Positions 8,329-16,541 are shown, counted from the first letter of the stretch. The stretch is DNA of 43,128 nt from Staphylococcus sp. Marseille-Q5304 (GCF_943737015.1 NZ_CALSFP010000004.1:1-43128), one strand, 5' to 3'. Numbers and translations: made by a program. Notes: generated by a model not told the origin, from the letters alone.

Positions 8329-9120
8329 GGTTCTGTTGCAAAGTTGAGTTTATAGTATAATTTTAACAAAAAGGAGCATGCTATATGAACTATTTCAGAT
8401 ATAAACAATTTAACAAGGACGTCATCACTGTAGCCGTTGGCTACTATCTAAGATACGGGCTGAGTTATCGTGATATATCTGAAATACTAAGAGAACGTGG
8501 TGTCAACGTTCATCATTCAACGGTCTACCGTTGGGTTCAAGAATATGCTCCGATTTTGTATCAAATTTGGAAGAAAAAACATAAAAAAGCCTATTACAAA
8601 TGGCGTATTGATGAGACGTACATCAAAATAAAAGGGAAATGGAGCTATTTATATCGTGCCATTGATGCAGATGGTCATACATTGGATATTTGGTTACGTA
8701 AGAAACGAGATAATCATTCAGCATATGCGTTTATTAAGCGACTTATTAAACAATTTGGTAAACCTCAAATGATAATTACAGACCAGGCACCTTCGACGAA
8801 GGTGGCAATGTCTAAGTTGATTAAAGATTTTAAACTTAATCCCGACTGTCATTGTACATCTAAATATCTTAATAACCTCATTGAGCAGGATCACCGTCAT
8901 ATTAAAGTGAGAAAGACGAGATATCAAAGCGTCAATACGGCAAAGAATACACTCAAAGGTATTGAATGTATTTATGGTCTATATAAAAAGAACCGTAGGT
9001 CTCTTCAGATCTACGGATTTTCGCCGTGCTACGAAATTAATCACATGTTGGCCAGTTAAGAGAATACTACCATGTTAAAATGATAATTAGTTATATTTTT
9101 TCTGACTTTGCAACAGAACC
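8329..9120 (+). mobile_element. IS431/IS257-like insertion sequence, copy 1
   Basis: 792 bp bounded by GGTTCTGTTGCAAAGT and ACTTTGCAACAGAACC, containing one intact transposase. The flanking octamers (8321-8328 and 9121-9128) do not match, so it arrived or was left by recombination or cointegrate resolution, not a simple recent insertion. It diverges from the other copies in the transposase and in its right subterminal DNA. Confidence 0.93.
8385..9059 (+). CDS. tnp: IS6-family transposase
   Basis: 224 residues, normal for IS431. N-terminal helix-turn-helix region, then the DDE core: Asp in RIDETY, Asp in ITDQAPST and Glu in NLIEQDHRH. Replicative transposition by this family creates cointegrates, which fits the mosaic structure of the plasmid. 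This copy differs from the identical pair at 18730 and 21602 at several positions, for example YYLRYGLSYRD, DADGHTL and SKLIKDFKLNPD. Confidence 0.95.
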   Translation: MNYFRYKQFNKDVITVAVGYYLRYGLSYRDISEILRERGVNVHHSTVYRWVQEYAPILYQIWKKKHKKAYYKWRIDETYIKIKGKWSYLYRAIDADGHTLDIWLRKKRDNHSAYAFIKRLIKQFGKPQMIITDQAPSTKVAMSKLIKDFKLNPDCHCTSKYLNNLIEQDHRHIKVRKTRYQSVNTAKNTLKGIECIYGLYKKNRRSLQIYGFSPCYEINHMLAS

Positions 9121-9370
9121 TAATGTTTTTTAGGTTTTGGAAACGAGTTTCTTCTTATTTTGAGAGGCGAAAAAAAGATTTGTAGGTACTAAAGATATAA
9201 TTTTAGAGCATACTCTAAATACCCCTTTAAAATGAAAAAATAAGGATATTGGATTATCACGCGAAAATTTTAGTTTTAGGTGGAATAAAAATAATAATCC
9301 TTTAGGAAGTTTATAAGAAACTATAAAATAATACAAAACGGCTGGGTCCTAAAAACCCAGCCGTTTTGTA
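9121..9370. other. Non-coding stretch between IS431 and tRNA, ending in a terminator
   Basis: No convincing gene. GAAACGAGTTTCTTCTT at 9140-9156 is also found just after cadX (24902-24918), suggesting a leftover of a cadDX 3' end. A strong hairpin ACGGCTGGGT / ACCCAGCCGT with a T run lies at about 9339-9368 and insulates the tRNA promoter from upstream transcription. Confidence 0.5.
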
Positions 9371-9399
9371 TTGACTTAATATTATATAGATGTTATCAT
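9371..9399 (+). promoter_or_regulatory. Promoter of the tRNA gene
   Basis: TTGACT at 9371-9376, a 17-bp spacer and TATCAT at 9394-9399, ending 16 bp before the tRNA 5' end. It directly follows the upstream terminator, so the tRNA has its own transcription unit. Confidence 0.7.
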
Positions 9400-9415
9400 T
9401 ATATAGTATTTGTAT

Positions 9416-9507
9416 GGAAGGATACCCAAGTCTGGCTATAAGGGGATTAATATTTAATATTAATTAGGAGCTTTTTGCTCGCGTTGGTTCGAATCCTTCT
9501 CCTTCCG
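9416..9507 (+). tRNA. Class II seryl-type tRNA with anticodon UUA and disrupted T-stem
   Basis: It folds as a serine-type tRNA. The acceptor stem 9416-9422 / 9500-9506 is perfect, with discriminator G 9507. The D-stem is CCC/GGG with GG in the loop. The anticodon stem 9447-9451 / 9459-9463 is perfect; U33 is 9453 and the anticodon is 9454-9456 (UUA, complementary to the UAA stop codon). A long variable arm has stem GAGC/GCTC (9468-9471 / 9477-9480). The T-loop TTCGAAT is normal. T-stem pairs 50-64 and 51-63 are U-U mismatches; these pairs help set EF-Tu affinity. CTA follows the discriminator, so CCA must be added. Serine tRNAs are charged without reading the anticodon, so it could be serylated yet poor in translation. 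A degenerate pseudo-tRNA is the alternative. Confidence 0.8.
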
Positions 9508-9510
9508 CTA

Positions 9511-9546
9511 AAAAACACTCCAGTTATATAACTGGAGTGTTTTTAT
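9511..9546 (+). terminator. Terminator of the tRNA gene
   Basis: A self-complementary ACACTCCAGTT...AACTGGAGTGT hairpin followed by a T run, starting four bases after the tRNA. Confidence 0.85.
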
Positions 9547-9622
9547 ATTTTATTTTTAAGTATAAAAAATTTGAATAAAAGAGGTTTGAAAGGTTTGATA
9601 AAATCACCAATATACTCTTCAA

Positions 9623-10251
9623 GGTTCTACTGCAAAATAAAAAATATGGCTAATCACTAATTTATCATGTCAGTGTTCGCTTAACTTGCCAGCATGATGC
9701 TAATTTCGTGGCATGGCGAAAATACGTAGATCTGAAGAGACCTGCGGTTCTTTTTATATAGAGCGTAAATACATTCAATACCTTTTAAAGTATTCTTTGC
9801 CGTATTGATACTTTGATACCTTGTCTTTCTTACTTTAAGATGACGGTGATCTTGCTCAATGAGGTTATTCAGATATTTCGATGTACAATGACAGTCAGGT
9901 TTAAGTTTAAAAGCTTTAATTACTTTAGACATTGAAGGTGCCTAATCTGTAATTACCTTTTGAGGTTGACCAAATTGTTTAATGAGATATTTGATAAACG
10001 CATATGCTGAATGATTATCTCGTTGCTTACGCAGCCAAATATCTAATGTATGTCCCTCTGCATCGATGAACGTTTACACCACGTTCCCTTAATATTTCAG
10101 ATATATCACGATAACTCAATGCATATCTTAAATAGTAGCCGACGGCTACAGTGATAACATCCTTGTTAAATTATTTATATCTGAAATAGTTCATACAGAA
10201 GACTCCTTTTTTGTTAAAATTATACTATAAATTTAACTTTGCAACAGAAAC
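9623..10251 (-). pseudogene. Decayed IS431 copy 2 with broken transposase
   Basis: Both ends are recognisable but mutated (GGTTCTACTGCAAAAT on the left, ACTTTGCAACAGAAAC on the right). On the minus strand the transposase frame begins at about 10192 but lacks roughly 155 bp between the N-terminal part and the GHTLDIW region. It has an amber codon where ITDQAPS should be, and loses a few codons just after it. It is inactive. It separates the tRNA unit from the FemABX gene and ends two bases before that gene's ribosome site. Confidence 0.88.
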
Positions 10252-10266
10252 TAGGAGGACAATTAT

Positions 10267-11511
10267 ATGTATTTTACAACTTTGACAGAAAAAGAATATG
10301 AAGATTTTATCCATAGTAGACCAGTACATTTCACACAATCTATAGATCAATATCGATTTCGTAAAAATGAAAATAATGATGTTCACTTGGTTGGAGTTAA
10401 AGACAATGATGAGGTCATAGGTGCTTGTTTACTATCTGAAGCAAGAGCGTTAAAAATATTTAAATATTTTTATTCTCATAAGGGGCCGGTTCTTGACTAT
10501 AATAATAAAATACTTGTTGATTGCTTTTTTAAAGGATTAACTAAATATTTAAAAAAACACAGAACATTATTTGCATCATTGGATCCGTATATTTTAGAAA
10601 ATATCAGAAATACAGATGGAGAAATACTACATTCCTTTAATAATACAAATTTAATATATCAACTTTCAAAATTAGGATATAAACATCAAGGGTATACAGT
10701 CGGTTATTCTCAAAAAAGTCAGATTCGTTGGTTGTCTGTATTGAATTTAAAAGATAAAAGTAAAGAGACTATATGGAAAGATATGGAATATCAAACACGA
10801 CGTAATATCAAGAAATCCTTAGAAATGGGAGTTGAAACAATTACATTAGATATATCTGAAACACAACGGTTTTATCGTTTGTTTAAAATGGCTGAAGAAA
10901 GACATAATTTTAAGTATAGATCGAATCCTTATAAATTTTTTAAAGAAGCTCAAGTAATGTATCCACAAAATTCAATGGTTAAATTATCTTATATTAACTT
11001 ACAAAATTATTTGAAAAAACTTGAAATTACAAAGGTAAAATTAAATAAATCAATGGAAATGATAAAAGATAAGCTCAAAGAAAATCCGAATTCTAAGAAG
11101 AGTAAATCTCAACATAAACAATTAGAACAAAAACTTCAAAGTAATAAAAAGAAAGTTAAAGAAGCACAAAGTTTAATTGATAGAGAAGGTAATATTTTAG
11201 ATTTAGCAGCTGCTTTATATATATATAATAAAGATGAAGTTTACTATCTTTCGAGCGGTTCAAACCCTAATTTTTACCAATTTAAAGGAGCATACGCATT
11301 ACAATGGGATATGATCCAATTTGCACTAGATCATCAGATTCCAAGATATAATTTTTATGGAATTACAGGAGACTTTAGTAAAGATGCTGATGATTATGGA
11401 GTACAACAGTTTAAAAAGGGATTTGGTGCACATGTTGAAGAATATATTGGAGATTTTATTAAACCTATACATCCATTGTTTTATAAAATTTATCAAATTT
11501 TGAATAAATAA
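10267..11511 (+). CDS. FemABX-family aminoacyltransferase (Lif/Epr/Fmh type)
   Basis: 414 residues, right for the family. These cytoplasmic enzymes add amino acids from aminoacyl-tRNA to the peptidoglycan interpeptide bridge. Two GNAT-like halves are visible: residues 1-150 (VGVKDNDEVIGACLL; YSHKGPVLDY) and about 155-414 (EYQTRRNIKKSLEMGVE; YYLSSGSNPNFYQFKGAYALQWDMIQFALDH; GVQQFKKGFGAHVEEYIGDF). A charged coiled-coil arm spans about residues 240-305, as in FemA. AGGAGG at 10253-10258 sets the ATG. Plasmid-borne members such as Lif and Epr insert serine and protect from glycyl-glycine endopeptidases. The seryl-type tRNA upstream supports a serine-adding role (inference). No endopeptidase gene is present, so it would be immunity without the toxin. 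Confidence 0.88.
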   Translation: MYFTTLTEKEYEDFIHSRPVHFTQSIDQYRFRKNENNDVHLVGVKDNDEVIGACLLSEARALKIFKYFYSHKGPVLDYNNKILVDCFFKGLTKYLKKHRTLFASLDPYILENIRNTDGEILHSFNNTNLIYQLSKLGYKHQGYTVGYSQKSQIRWLSVLNLKDKSKETIWKDMEYQTRRNIKKSLEMGVETITLDISETQRFYRLFKMAEERHNFKYRSNPYKFFKEAQVMYPQNSMVKLSYINLQNYLKKLEITKVKLNKSMEMIKDKLKENPNSKKSKSQHKQLEQKLQSNKKKVKEAQSLIDREGNILDLAAALYIYNKDEVYYLSSGSNPNFYQFKGAYALQWDMIQFALDHQIPRYNFYGITGDFSKDADDYGVQQFKKGFGAHVEEYIGDFIKPIHPLFYKIYQILNK

Positions 11512-11728
11512 ATTGATTGTAATACTTTTATACATAATAGATGTAAAAGATTATAAGTGACATGATTTACAAAACGATCTTTTTCATTCCCAATCCGTTA
11601 TCGTTCTGAGGCTCAACAGGTCGCTAAAAAGCTATTAAAAAGTTCGATGCAGTTTGCCCTACAAAATTCAAAAAACAAAAAGAACCCAATCATATTTTAT
11701 GATTGGGTTCTTTTAATAAGCAATATAA
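11512..11728. other. Intergenic remnant with bidirectional terminator
   Basis: Between the FemABX gene and mobB. A plus-strand reading with EAQQVAKKLLKSSMQFALQ (from about 11613) has no start and looks like the tail of a lost gene; I cannot name it. The hairpin 11681-11693 / 11699-11711 (AGAACCCAATCAT stem) has T runs on both sides and serves both neighbours. Confidence 0.5.
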
Positions 11729-12535
11729 TTAAAGTCGCTCATACGCCTTTAAAATGGCATATATAAATAATCCAAAGAAGGCATAAGGCACAAGATAGAG
11801 TACAACAATCAAATAACGCCATGCGGAATGGCCAGTTTTAAGTACATGATTGAGCCACTCATAAAAATGATGTACGCCTAACCAGTCACCTAATGGACTT
11901 AAGACTAAAAATGCGATCATGACTAAAGCAACAATGAAAAACATTGCTGTAAGACCTTTGGTTAACTTATTGATGATTTGGTCATATTGTTTAACAGCTG
12001 TTTCGTTGTTTTTAATGCGCTCATCTATCGTTTTTTTATAGTCTCTATTCGATTGTTGAAGTGCTGATTGATTATTTTTCACTTCTTCAACCACATTTTG
12101 TGTTTCCGTTTTTACGTCATTAAGTTCTTTTTGTATCGCTTGTTCGAAATCTTGTTTTAAATTATCGGTATCAATCCGTTGCACATAATGTCTCGCTGCA
12201 CTCACAAACCGTTTTTCATTGGTTTGGGTTGCTTGATTAAAGTTCGAGGCCGTGGTCTCGATCGTCGTTAATAATTGTTCGTGACGCTTGTTTCGCTCGT
12301 TCTCTCTCTTCTCGATCTCTTCGAGCCTTTTCATGAGCAAGTCTTGCTGACTCTGCAGCTTGTCGGCGACGCTCAAGCTCATTTGTGTCTTGGGCGAATT
12401 TATCCCAATCTGATTGAGTGACGCCTGTATCTCGTTGAGCTGGTTCATCACGGTTTGAAGTTGGTCGTTTTGGCTGGATGTCTTTGTCATCTTCTCGTCC
12501 TTGCTGTTGTCGTTGTATTTGTCTTTCAAAGCCAT
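11729..12535 (-). CDS. mobB: Mobilisation protein MobB
   Basis: 268 residues. A long Gln/Asn/Lys-rich coiled coil (about 15-190) is followed by two C-terminal membrane spans (about 193-215 and 240-263). This is the layout of MobB of pC221/pS194-type plasmids, a membrane-anchored accessory of the relaxosome. The first 100 codons overlap the 3' end of mobA in another frame, a hallmark of this mob cassette. It ends at the shared terminator 11681-11711. Confidence 0.82.
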   Translation of the reverse strand: MALKDKYNDNSKDEKMTKTSSQNDQLQTVMNQLNEIQASLNQIGINSPKTQMSLSVADKLQSQQDLLMKRLEEIEKRENERNKRHEQLLTTIETTASNFNQATQTNEKRFVSAARHYVQRIDTDNLKQDFEQAIQKELNDVKTETQNVVEEVKNNQSALQQSNRDYKKTIDERIKNNETAVKQYDQIINKLTKGLTAMFFIVALVMIAFLVLSPLGDWLGVHHFYEWLNHVLKTGHSAWRYLIVVLYLVPYAFFGLFIYAILKAYERL

Positions 12536-13244
12536 CTTCTATACCCCCTTTGTTATAATCTTCGCCTAATCGACGACCACGGACTTTTTTATCTTCAGCT
12601 AGATGTCGATAGGTAATGCTCTTAGGTGTAACGCGTGCAATTTCAATGTCATATTGACTTAAATGGTCTTTGAATTCATCCATACTTGTAGCTGTTGATT
12701 GGTCGATTGCTTCACGTATTTCATCTTTCCATGAATATTGGGCGGTTGATTTTGTATTAGGGTCAGCAATCGCTTTTTCTGTTTGTGTATAACGTAAGCG
12801 TGCTGTATCTTTTTCTGGCACGCTTAAGCCATGTTCACGACATACGTCGTCATTAAAGTCTCTTAAATCACGTAAGGCTTGCTTGTTGTTATTGAACTTT
12901 TTACCTGTTTCAAGATTAACGGCATTAATCACAATATGATTATGTATGTGATCAGTATCACAATGTGTATAAACAGCCACTTGATGATTGGTTGCGAATT
13001 TTTTAGCTAATGCTAAGCCTAATTGATTACATTGTTCTGGGGTTACTTCGCCTGGTTTGAATGACTGAATAATGACATGGCCTTCATTACCCCCTGTTTT
13101 ACCATAGAGTTCACGTGAGGCTTTAAAACTACTTTTGGCATAGTCTATGTCGCAGTTTAAGCCACTTTTTTCTTCAGCCCGTTTTTCAGCGTAATTGATG
13201 GCACGTGACGTTGATTTCGTTGCACTTATTTTAGTTGTTGCCAT
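12237..13244 (-). CDS. mobA: Relaxase MobA (MOBP type, pC221 family)
   Basis: 335 residues from the ATG at 13244; the upstream in-frame codons to 13283 are ignored because the family begins MATTKISATKSTSRAI. It nicks one strand at oriT and leads DNA transfer. HCDTDHIHNHIVINAVN (near residues 112-128) is the His-triad metal site, and the tyrosine nucleophile should lie in the N-terminal part (Tyr near residue 18, INYAEKR). The C-terminal third is Arg/Glu-rich and helical. It is flanked by mobC and mobB in the usual order. Large staphylococcal plasmids use such cassettes for mobilisation by a helper conjugative element. Confidence 0.92.
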   Translation of the reverse strand: MATTKISATKSTSRAINYAEKRAEEKSGLNCDIDYAKSSFKASRELYGKTGGNEGHVIIQSFKPGEVTPEQCNQLGLALAKKFATNHQVAVYTHCDTDHIHNHIVINAVNLETGKKFNNNKQALRDLRDFNDDVCREHGLSVPEKDTARLRYTQTEKAIADPNTKSTAQYSWKDEIREAIDQSTATSMDEFKDHLSQYDIEIARVTPKSITYRHLAEDKKVRGRRLGEDYNKGGIEDGFERQIQRQQQGREDDKDIQPKRPTSNRDEPAQRDTGVTQSDWDKFAQDTNELERRRQAAESARLAHEKARRDREERERAKQASRTIINDDRDHGLEL

Positions 13245-13440
13245 TGGTATCACGCTTTTTTTGTTTAGGAATAAAATGATCAATTAAAAGGCCACCGAAA
13301 ACACAAAATAAGAAACAGATGGTGATAAACCACCATTGTTTTAGGAATGAAAAATTAAAAAATAAAGTTAAAATCATTAAAGATATAACAGTTAAAATCC
13401 AAATGCTAAATAGCAATCTTCTTAATTTAGTTTGTTCCAT
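13231..13440 (-). CDS. Small membrane protein between mobC and mobA
   Basis: 69 residues with two hydrophobic segments (about 10-30 and 35-55) and a basic tail. It overlaps the end of mobC (stop near 13422) and the start of mobA (13244), so the three are translationally linked. Related small frames occur in this mob cassette, but I know of no assigned function. A membrane link for the relaxosome is a guess. Confidence 0.55.
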   Translation of the reverse strand: MEQTKLRRLLFSIWILTVISLMILTLFFNFSFLKQWWFITICFLFCVFGGLLIDHFIPKQKKRDTNGNN

Positions 13441-13805
13441 ACCTCATCTAACCTTTCACGTAATTCGCTGATATTACGTTCTAATGCTTTATAGTTCGGT
13501 GCTTCATGTTGATGTTGGTTGCAATATTTCGCAATCTGATTGGTATTTGCGCCCAACATACTCAAATCTTTCGCTACCGATTGTCGCGTTGCTTGATCCA
13601 ATTTGGGTGCGACCAATCGAGCGCCTTGTGCCTTTTTCTTAACGAACGCAGGCACACTCATATTTAAAGTTTCAGCTGATTGTTGTAACTTTAAATATTC
13701 GGATTCGCTCACACGAAAACTGATTTGTTTCGGCGCCTTACGGTTGGGTTTACGGTTTTGCCCAACAGTTTCGTCGCTAGCCACAAATGTGTTTTGTTCG
13801 CTCAT
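13422..13805 (-). CDS. mobC: Mobilisation accessory protein MobC
   Basis: 127 residues from the ATG at 13805 (MSEQNTFVASDE); the frame opens a little upstream without a better ribosome site. It binds oriT and assists MobA. The region RKAPKQISFRVSESEYLKLQQSAE (residues about 25-50) is the ribbon-helix-helix-like DNA-binding part, and the C-terminal half (ALERNISELRERLDEVWNKLN) is helical. First gene of mobC-(small ORF)-mobA-mobB, next to the oriT region. Confidence 0.88.
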   Translation of the reverse strand: MSEQNTFVASDETVGQNRKPNRKAPKQISFRVSESEYLKLQQSAETLNMSVPAFVKKKAQGARLVAPKLDQATRQSVAKDLSMLGANTNQIAKYCNQHQHEAPNYKALERNISELRERLDEVWNKLN

Positions 13806-13817
13806 TATTCCCACCAC

Positions 13818-13962
13818 GCTTTCTTCGAAAGATAACGCCTTTCTTACATTTTACTTTATAGGATAAAGTAAAATTCATCAAGTCGTTAAGTGGTTTGGCA
13901 AGCACTGGCTTTGCTATCCACTTCGTTCTAGAACGCCGTACTTGATGGGATTATATCCCATA
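13818..13962. other. Probable oriT region
   Basis: The non-coding DNA immediately upstream of mobC, where pC221-type plasmids hold oriT. It has an inverted repeat (TTTTACTTTA...TAAAGTAAAA at about 13852-13873), GGCAAGC and GGCTTTGC half-repeats near 13897-13917, and a 17-bp palindrome ATGGGATTATATCCCAT at 13946-13962. I cannot place the nick without alignment to a characterised pC221-family oriT. Confidence 0.55.
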
Positions 13963-14165
13963 CCCTTTATGTTTTTGCTAACGCAAAAAATGAGTGGCAA
14001 AATGCTAGCCACTCATAGTTCAAAACCAAATTCAAAATCAAAACACCAGCAACCAAAAATATGGTTGCTCATAAATGAAGTTCTGAAAAGCAAAGATTAT
14101 TTATTAAGGTGTTATGCGTATTAAATATTCTTTTTTTCTATGTTTTAATCAAATTTTTACAGTTA
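13963..14165. other. Non-coding remnant of a small plasmid
   Basis: Two hairpins are visible: ATGAGTGGC...GCCACTCAT (about 13990-14015) and AGCAACC...GGTTGCT (about 14048-14069). They mark the edge of the mobilisable-plasmid segment. No rolling-circle rep gene remains here. Confidence 0.5.
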
Positions 14166-14420
14166 TTAATACTTATATTCTATTTGATATTCAGAAATAT
14201 TTTTATGTCCTTTTTCTGTTAACTCTGCGTATCGTGTTGTCCCACAAATCGGAAAACATTTATTATAAAACAATTCTACATTTTCAGCTAAATCTTGTCT
14301 CGCTATACTCTCGAGTGCTAATAAAAAAGTTTTTTCACTCACATTTAAGGTTTTAAAATCTACACTTTCTCCTTCTTTAATCGATAACAGTACACTATAC
14401 ATTAAATCTTGTTTTAACAA
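14166..14420 (-). CDS. Small hypothetical protein, possible winged-helix
   Basis: 84 residues, probably cytosolic. Its arrangement (SIKEGESVDFKTLNVSEKTFLLALESIARQDL ... YAELTEKGHKNISEY) resembles the YjcQ-like small winged-helix proteins of Firmicutes phages and plasmids; this is a weak assignment. It lies 13 bp after the recombinase-like gene on the same strand with GAGGTGATGAACG upstream, so the two form an operon. Confidence 0.5.
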   Translation of the reverse strand: MLKQDLMYSVLLSIKEGESVDFKTLNVSEKTFLLALESIARQDLAENVELFYNKCFPICGTTRYAELTEKGHKNISEYQIEYKY

Positions 14421-14433
14421 CGTTCATCACCTC

Positions 14434-14976
14434 TTATTTATCTAGATGACGATACAAAGTTGCTCTACTTATATTTGTCTGTTCTTTTATCTCATTTAAA
14501 GTGTATTTTTTACTCATATACATTTCAATAGCATCACTAAGATTTTTGTCGTTTCTTTTGGGTCTTCCTAAGTTTTTTCCTTCTTTTGCATAATTTTCTA
14601 AACCTAAACGAGTTCTAAATTTGACAATGTCACTTTGGAAGTCTGTGATATCATGTAATATTTCTATAAATTCACCTTTGATGTCTTTATAAATATAACG
14701 ATTTAAATTAATAACATATAAAGATATATCCTCCTGAGAAAGATAATCTAATATATCTACTAAATGTTTCGTAGAATCTGCAAGAATACATAAATCCGTA
14801 ACGTATAACATATCTCCAGAAACTAATTTTTCATTTAAAAGAACATCTAATATATTCCTCTTCTTATTATTAGCATGAATTTCTTCAACAATTTCATTTG
14901 TATGATTTTCTATTTTCTTTTTTTGTTCATTTAAATTGTCGTTTATTGTAACGGGTCTAATATAACCGTATTTCAT
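14434..14976 (-). CDS. Serine-recombinase homologue lacking catalytic residues
   Basis: 180 residues with the resolvase/invertase outline. The N-terminal domain starts YGYIRPVTINDNLNEQ where active members have YxRVS(S/T)xxQ, so the nucleophile Ser is replaced by Val. The DRLxR motif is replaced by TDLCILADS, losing both arginines. The C-terminal part GRPKRNDKN...YTLNEIKEQTNISRATLYRHLDK is an intact helix-turn-helix (about 140-178). It should bind DNA but not cut it. It is transcribed divergently from sulP across an inverted repeat at 15012-15042, so a regulatory role is possible (inference). Confidence 0.75.
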   Translation of the reverse strand: MKYGYIRPVTINDNLNEQKKKIENHTNEIVEEIHANNKKRNILDVLLNEKLVSGDMLYVTDLCILADSTKHLVDILDYLSQEDISLYVINLNRYIYKDIKGEFIEILHDITDFQSDIVKFRTRLGLENYAKEGKNLGRPKRNDKNLSDAIEMYMSKKYTLNEIKEQTNISRATLYRHLDK

Positions 14977-15011
14977 TTAATTGCACCACCCTGTAGGTGA
15001 AGTGTAACATA

Positions 15012-15055
15012 AAGTTTCATTAACGGGTATACATATGAAACTTTTCTGTTATACT
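15012..15055. promoter_or_regulatory. Inverted-repeat operator candidate between recombinase homologue and sulP
   Basis: AAGTTTCAT at 15012-15020 and ATGAAACTT at 15034-15042 are perfect inverted 9-mers with 13 bp between. They sit in the 113-bp divergent gap, just upstream of TATACT (15050-15055), a likely -10 for sulP. Confidence 0.5.
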
Positions 15056-15089
15056 TTACAATATAATTAAATAAAAAGGAGAGTAAGTT

Positions 15090-16541
15090 ATGGTTGAAAA
15101 ATTAAAAAATGAATGGCTTAACCAGCCAGGAAAAAATATACTTGCCGGTATTGTAGTTGCTTTAGCTTTAATCCCTGAAGCTATTGCATTTTCAATTATT
15201 GCAGGTGTAGATCCAATGGTTGGTTTATATGCTTCGTTCATTATTGCTGTGGTTACTGCTATTGTAGGTGGCAGACCAGCAATGATATCAGCTGCAACAG
15301 GGGCTATTGCCTTATTAATTGTTCCACTTGTGAAAGATTACGGTGTAGAGTATCTTCTAGCTGCTACTATACTAATGGGGTTAATCCAATTAATTTTAGG
15401 ACTACTTAAAGTTGGTCGTCTAATGAAATTTATACCTCATTCCGTCATGATTGGGTTTGTAAATGCCCTAGGAATAATGATTTTTATGTCTCAAATAGAA
15501 CATATCTTTGGAATATCAATTTCAACATATATATATGTAATTATCACGTTACTCATTGTATATATAATTCCAAGATTTTTTAAAGCTATACCTGCACCAT
15601 TAATAGCTATTATCGTGTTGACTGCCCTTTATATGTATACAGGTTCTGACGTGAGAACTGTCGGAGATTTAGGGAATATTAAACAAGCTTTACCTCACTT
15701 TTTAATCCCTAATGTGCCCTTTAATTTAGAAACACTTCAAATTATTTTCCCTTACTCTTTATCTATGGCTATTGTAGGTTTAGTAGAAAGCTTACTTACA
15801 GCTAAAATTGTAGATGATGCTACAGATACTTATAGTAGTAAAAATAGAGAGTCACGTGGTCAAGGTATCGCTAACATGATCACCGGTTTATTTGGTGGTA
15901 TGGGTGGTTGTGCCATGATTGGTCAATCGGTCATCAATGTTAAATCAGGAGCAAACAGTAGATTGTCTACATTTACAGCCGGTATCGTACTTATATTTAT
16001 GATTATTGTACTTGGAGGACTCGTAGTGCAGGTTCCAATGCCAATTTTAGCAGGTATTATGGTTATGGTTTCTGTTGGTACATTTGATTGGAATTCTTTT
16101 AAATATATTAAAAAAGCACCGAAAACAGATGCAGTTGTTATGCTCATTACGATGATTATCGTTTTAATGACTCATAACTTAGCTATAGGTGTTGTTGCAG
16201 GGGTCGTTTTCAGCGCTTTATTCTTTGCTACTAAAATTTCAAAAGTAGAAGTAATTTCTGAAGAATTCGGTAAAATAAATCGATTATCTTTTAAAGGACA
16301 AATCTTCTTTGTTTCTATTGACTCTATGATGGATCAAATTAACTTCGATATTAAAAATAGTACCATAGAATTAAACTTCAATAATGCACACTTATGGGAT
16401 GATTCTGCAGTCGATGCAATTGACACGATAGTACGAAAATTCGAAGAAAAAAATAATATTGTTCGTGTAGAAAAATTAAATTCAGATAGTCGTAAAATTG
16501 TTTCAGAGTTAAGCCAACTAAATGAAAATCATTTAAACTAA
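15090..16541 (+). CDS. SulP-family anion transporter
   Basis: 483 residues. About 10-14 membrane segments occupy residues 20-385, and a cytosolic STAS domain occupies about 400-480 ([22 protein letters not shown]...[22 protein letters not shown]). The start ([37 protein letters not shown]) is the SulP signature region. Substrates in the family include sulfate, bicarbonate and dicarboxylates; the sequence alone does not decide. AAGGAGAG precedes the ATG. The universal stress protein gene follows after 13 bp, so they are cotranscribed. Confidence 0.87.
   Translation: MVEKLKNEWLNQPGKNILAGIVVALALIPEAIAFSIIAGVDPMVGLYASFIIAVVTAIVGGRPAMISAATGAIALLIVPLVKDYGVEYLLAATILMGLIQLILGLLKVGRLMKFIPHSVMIGFVNALGIMIFMSQIEHIFGISISTYIYVIITLLIVYIIPRFFKAIPAPLIAIIVLTALYMYTGSDVRTVGDLGNIKQALPHFLIPNVPFNLETLQIIFPYSLSMAIVGLVESLLTAKIVDDATDTYSSKNRESRGQGIANMITGLFGGMGGCAMIGQSVINVKSGANSRLSTFTAGIVLIFMIIVLGGLVVQVPMPILAGIMVMVSVGTFDWNSFKYIKKAPKTDAVVMLITMIIVLMTHNLAIGVVAGVVFSALFFATKISKVEVISEEFGKINRLSFKGQIFFVSIDSMMDQINFDIKNSTIELNFNNAHLWDDSAVDAIDTIVRKFEEKNNIVRVEKLNSDSRKIVSELSQLNENHLN

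Noticed and set aside
9681..9932. Independent 83-codon gene in IS431 copy 2
   Set aside because: It is only the C-terminal part of the broken transposase, starting after an amber stop.
13942..14124. 60-codon frame in the mob-side intergenic DNA
   Set aside because: Made from hairpin sequences, with no ribosome site and no protein-like composition.
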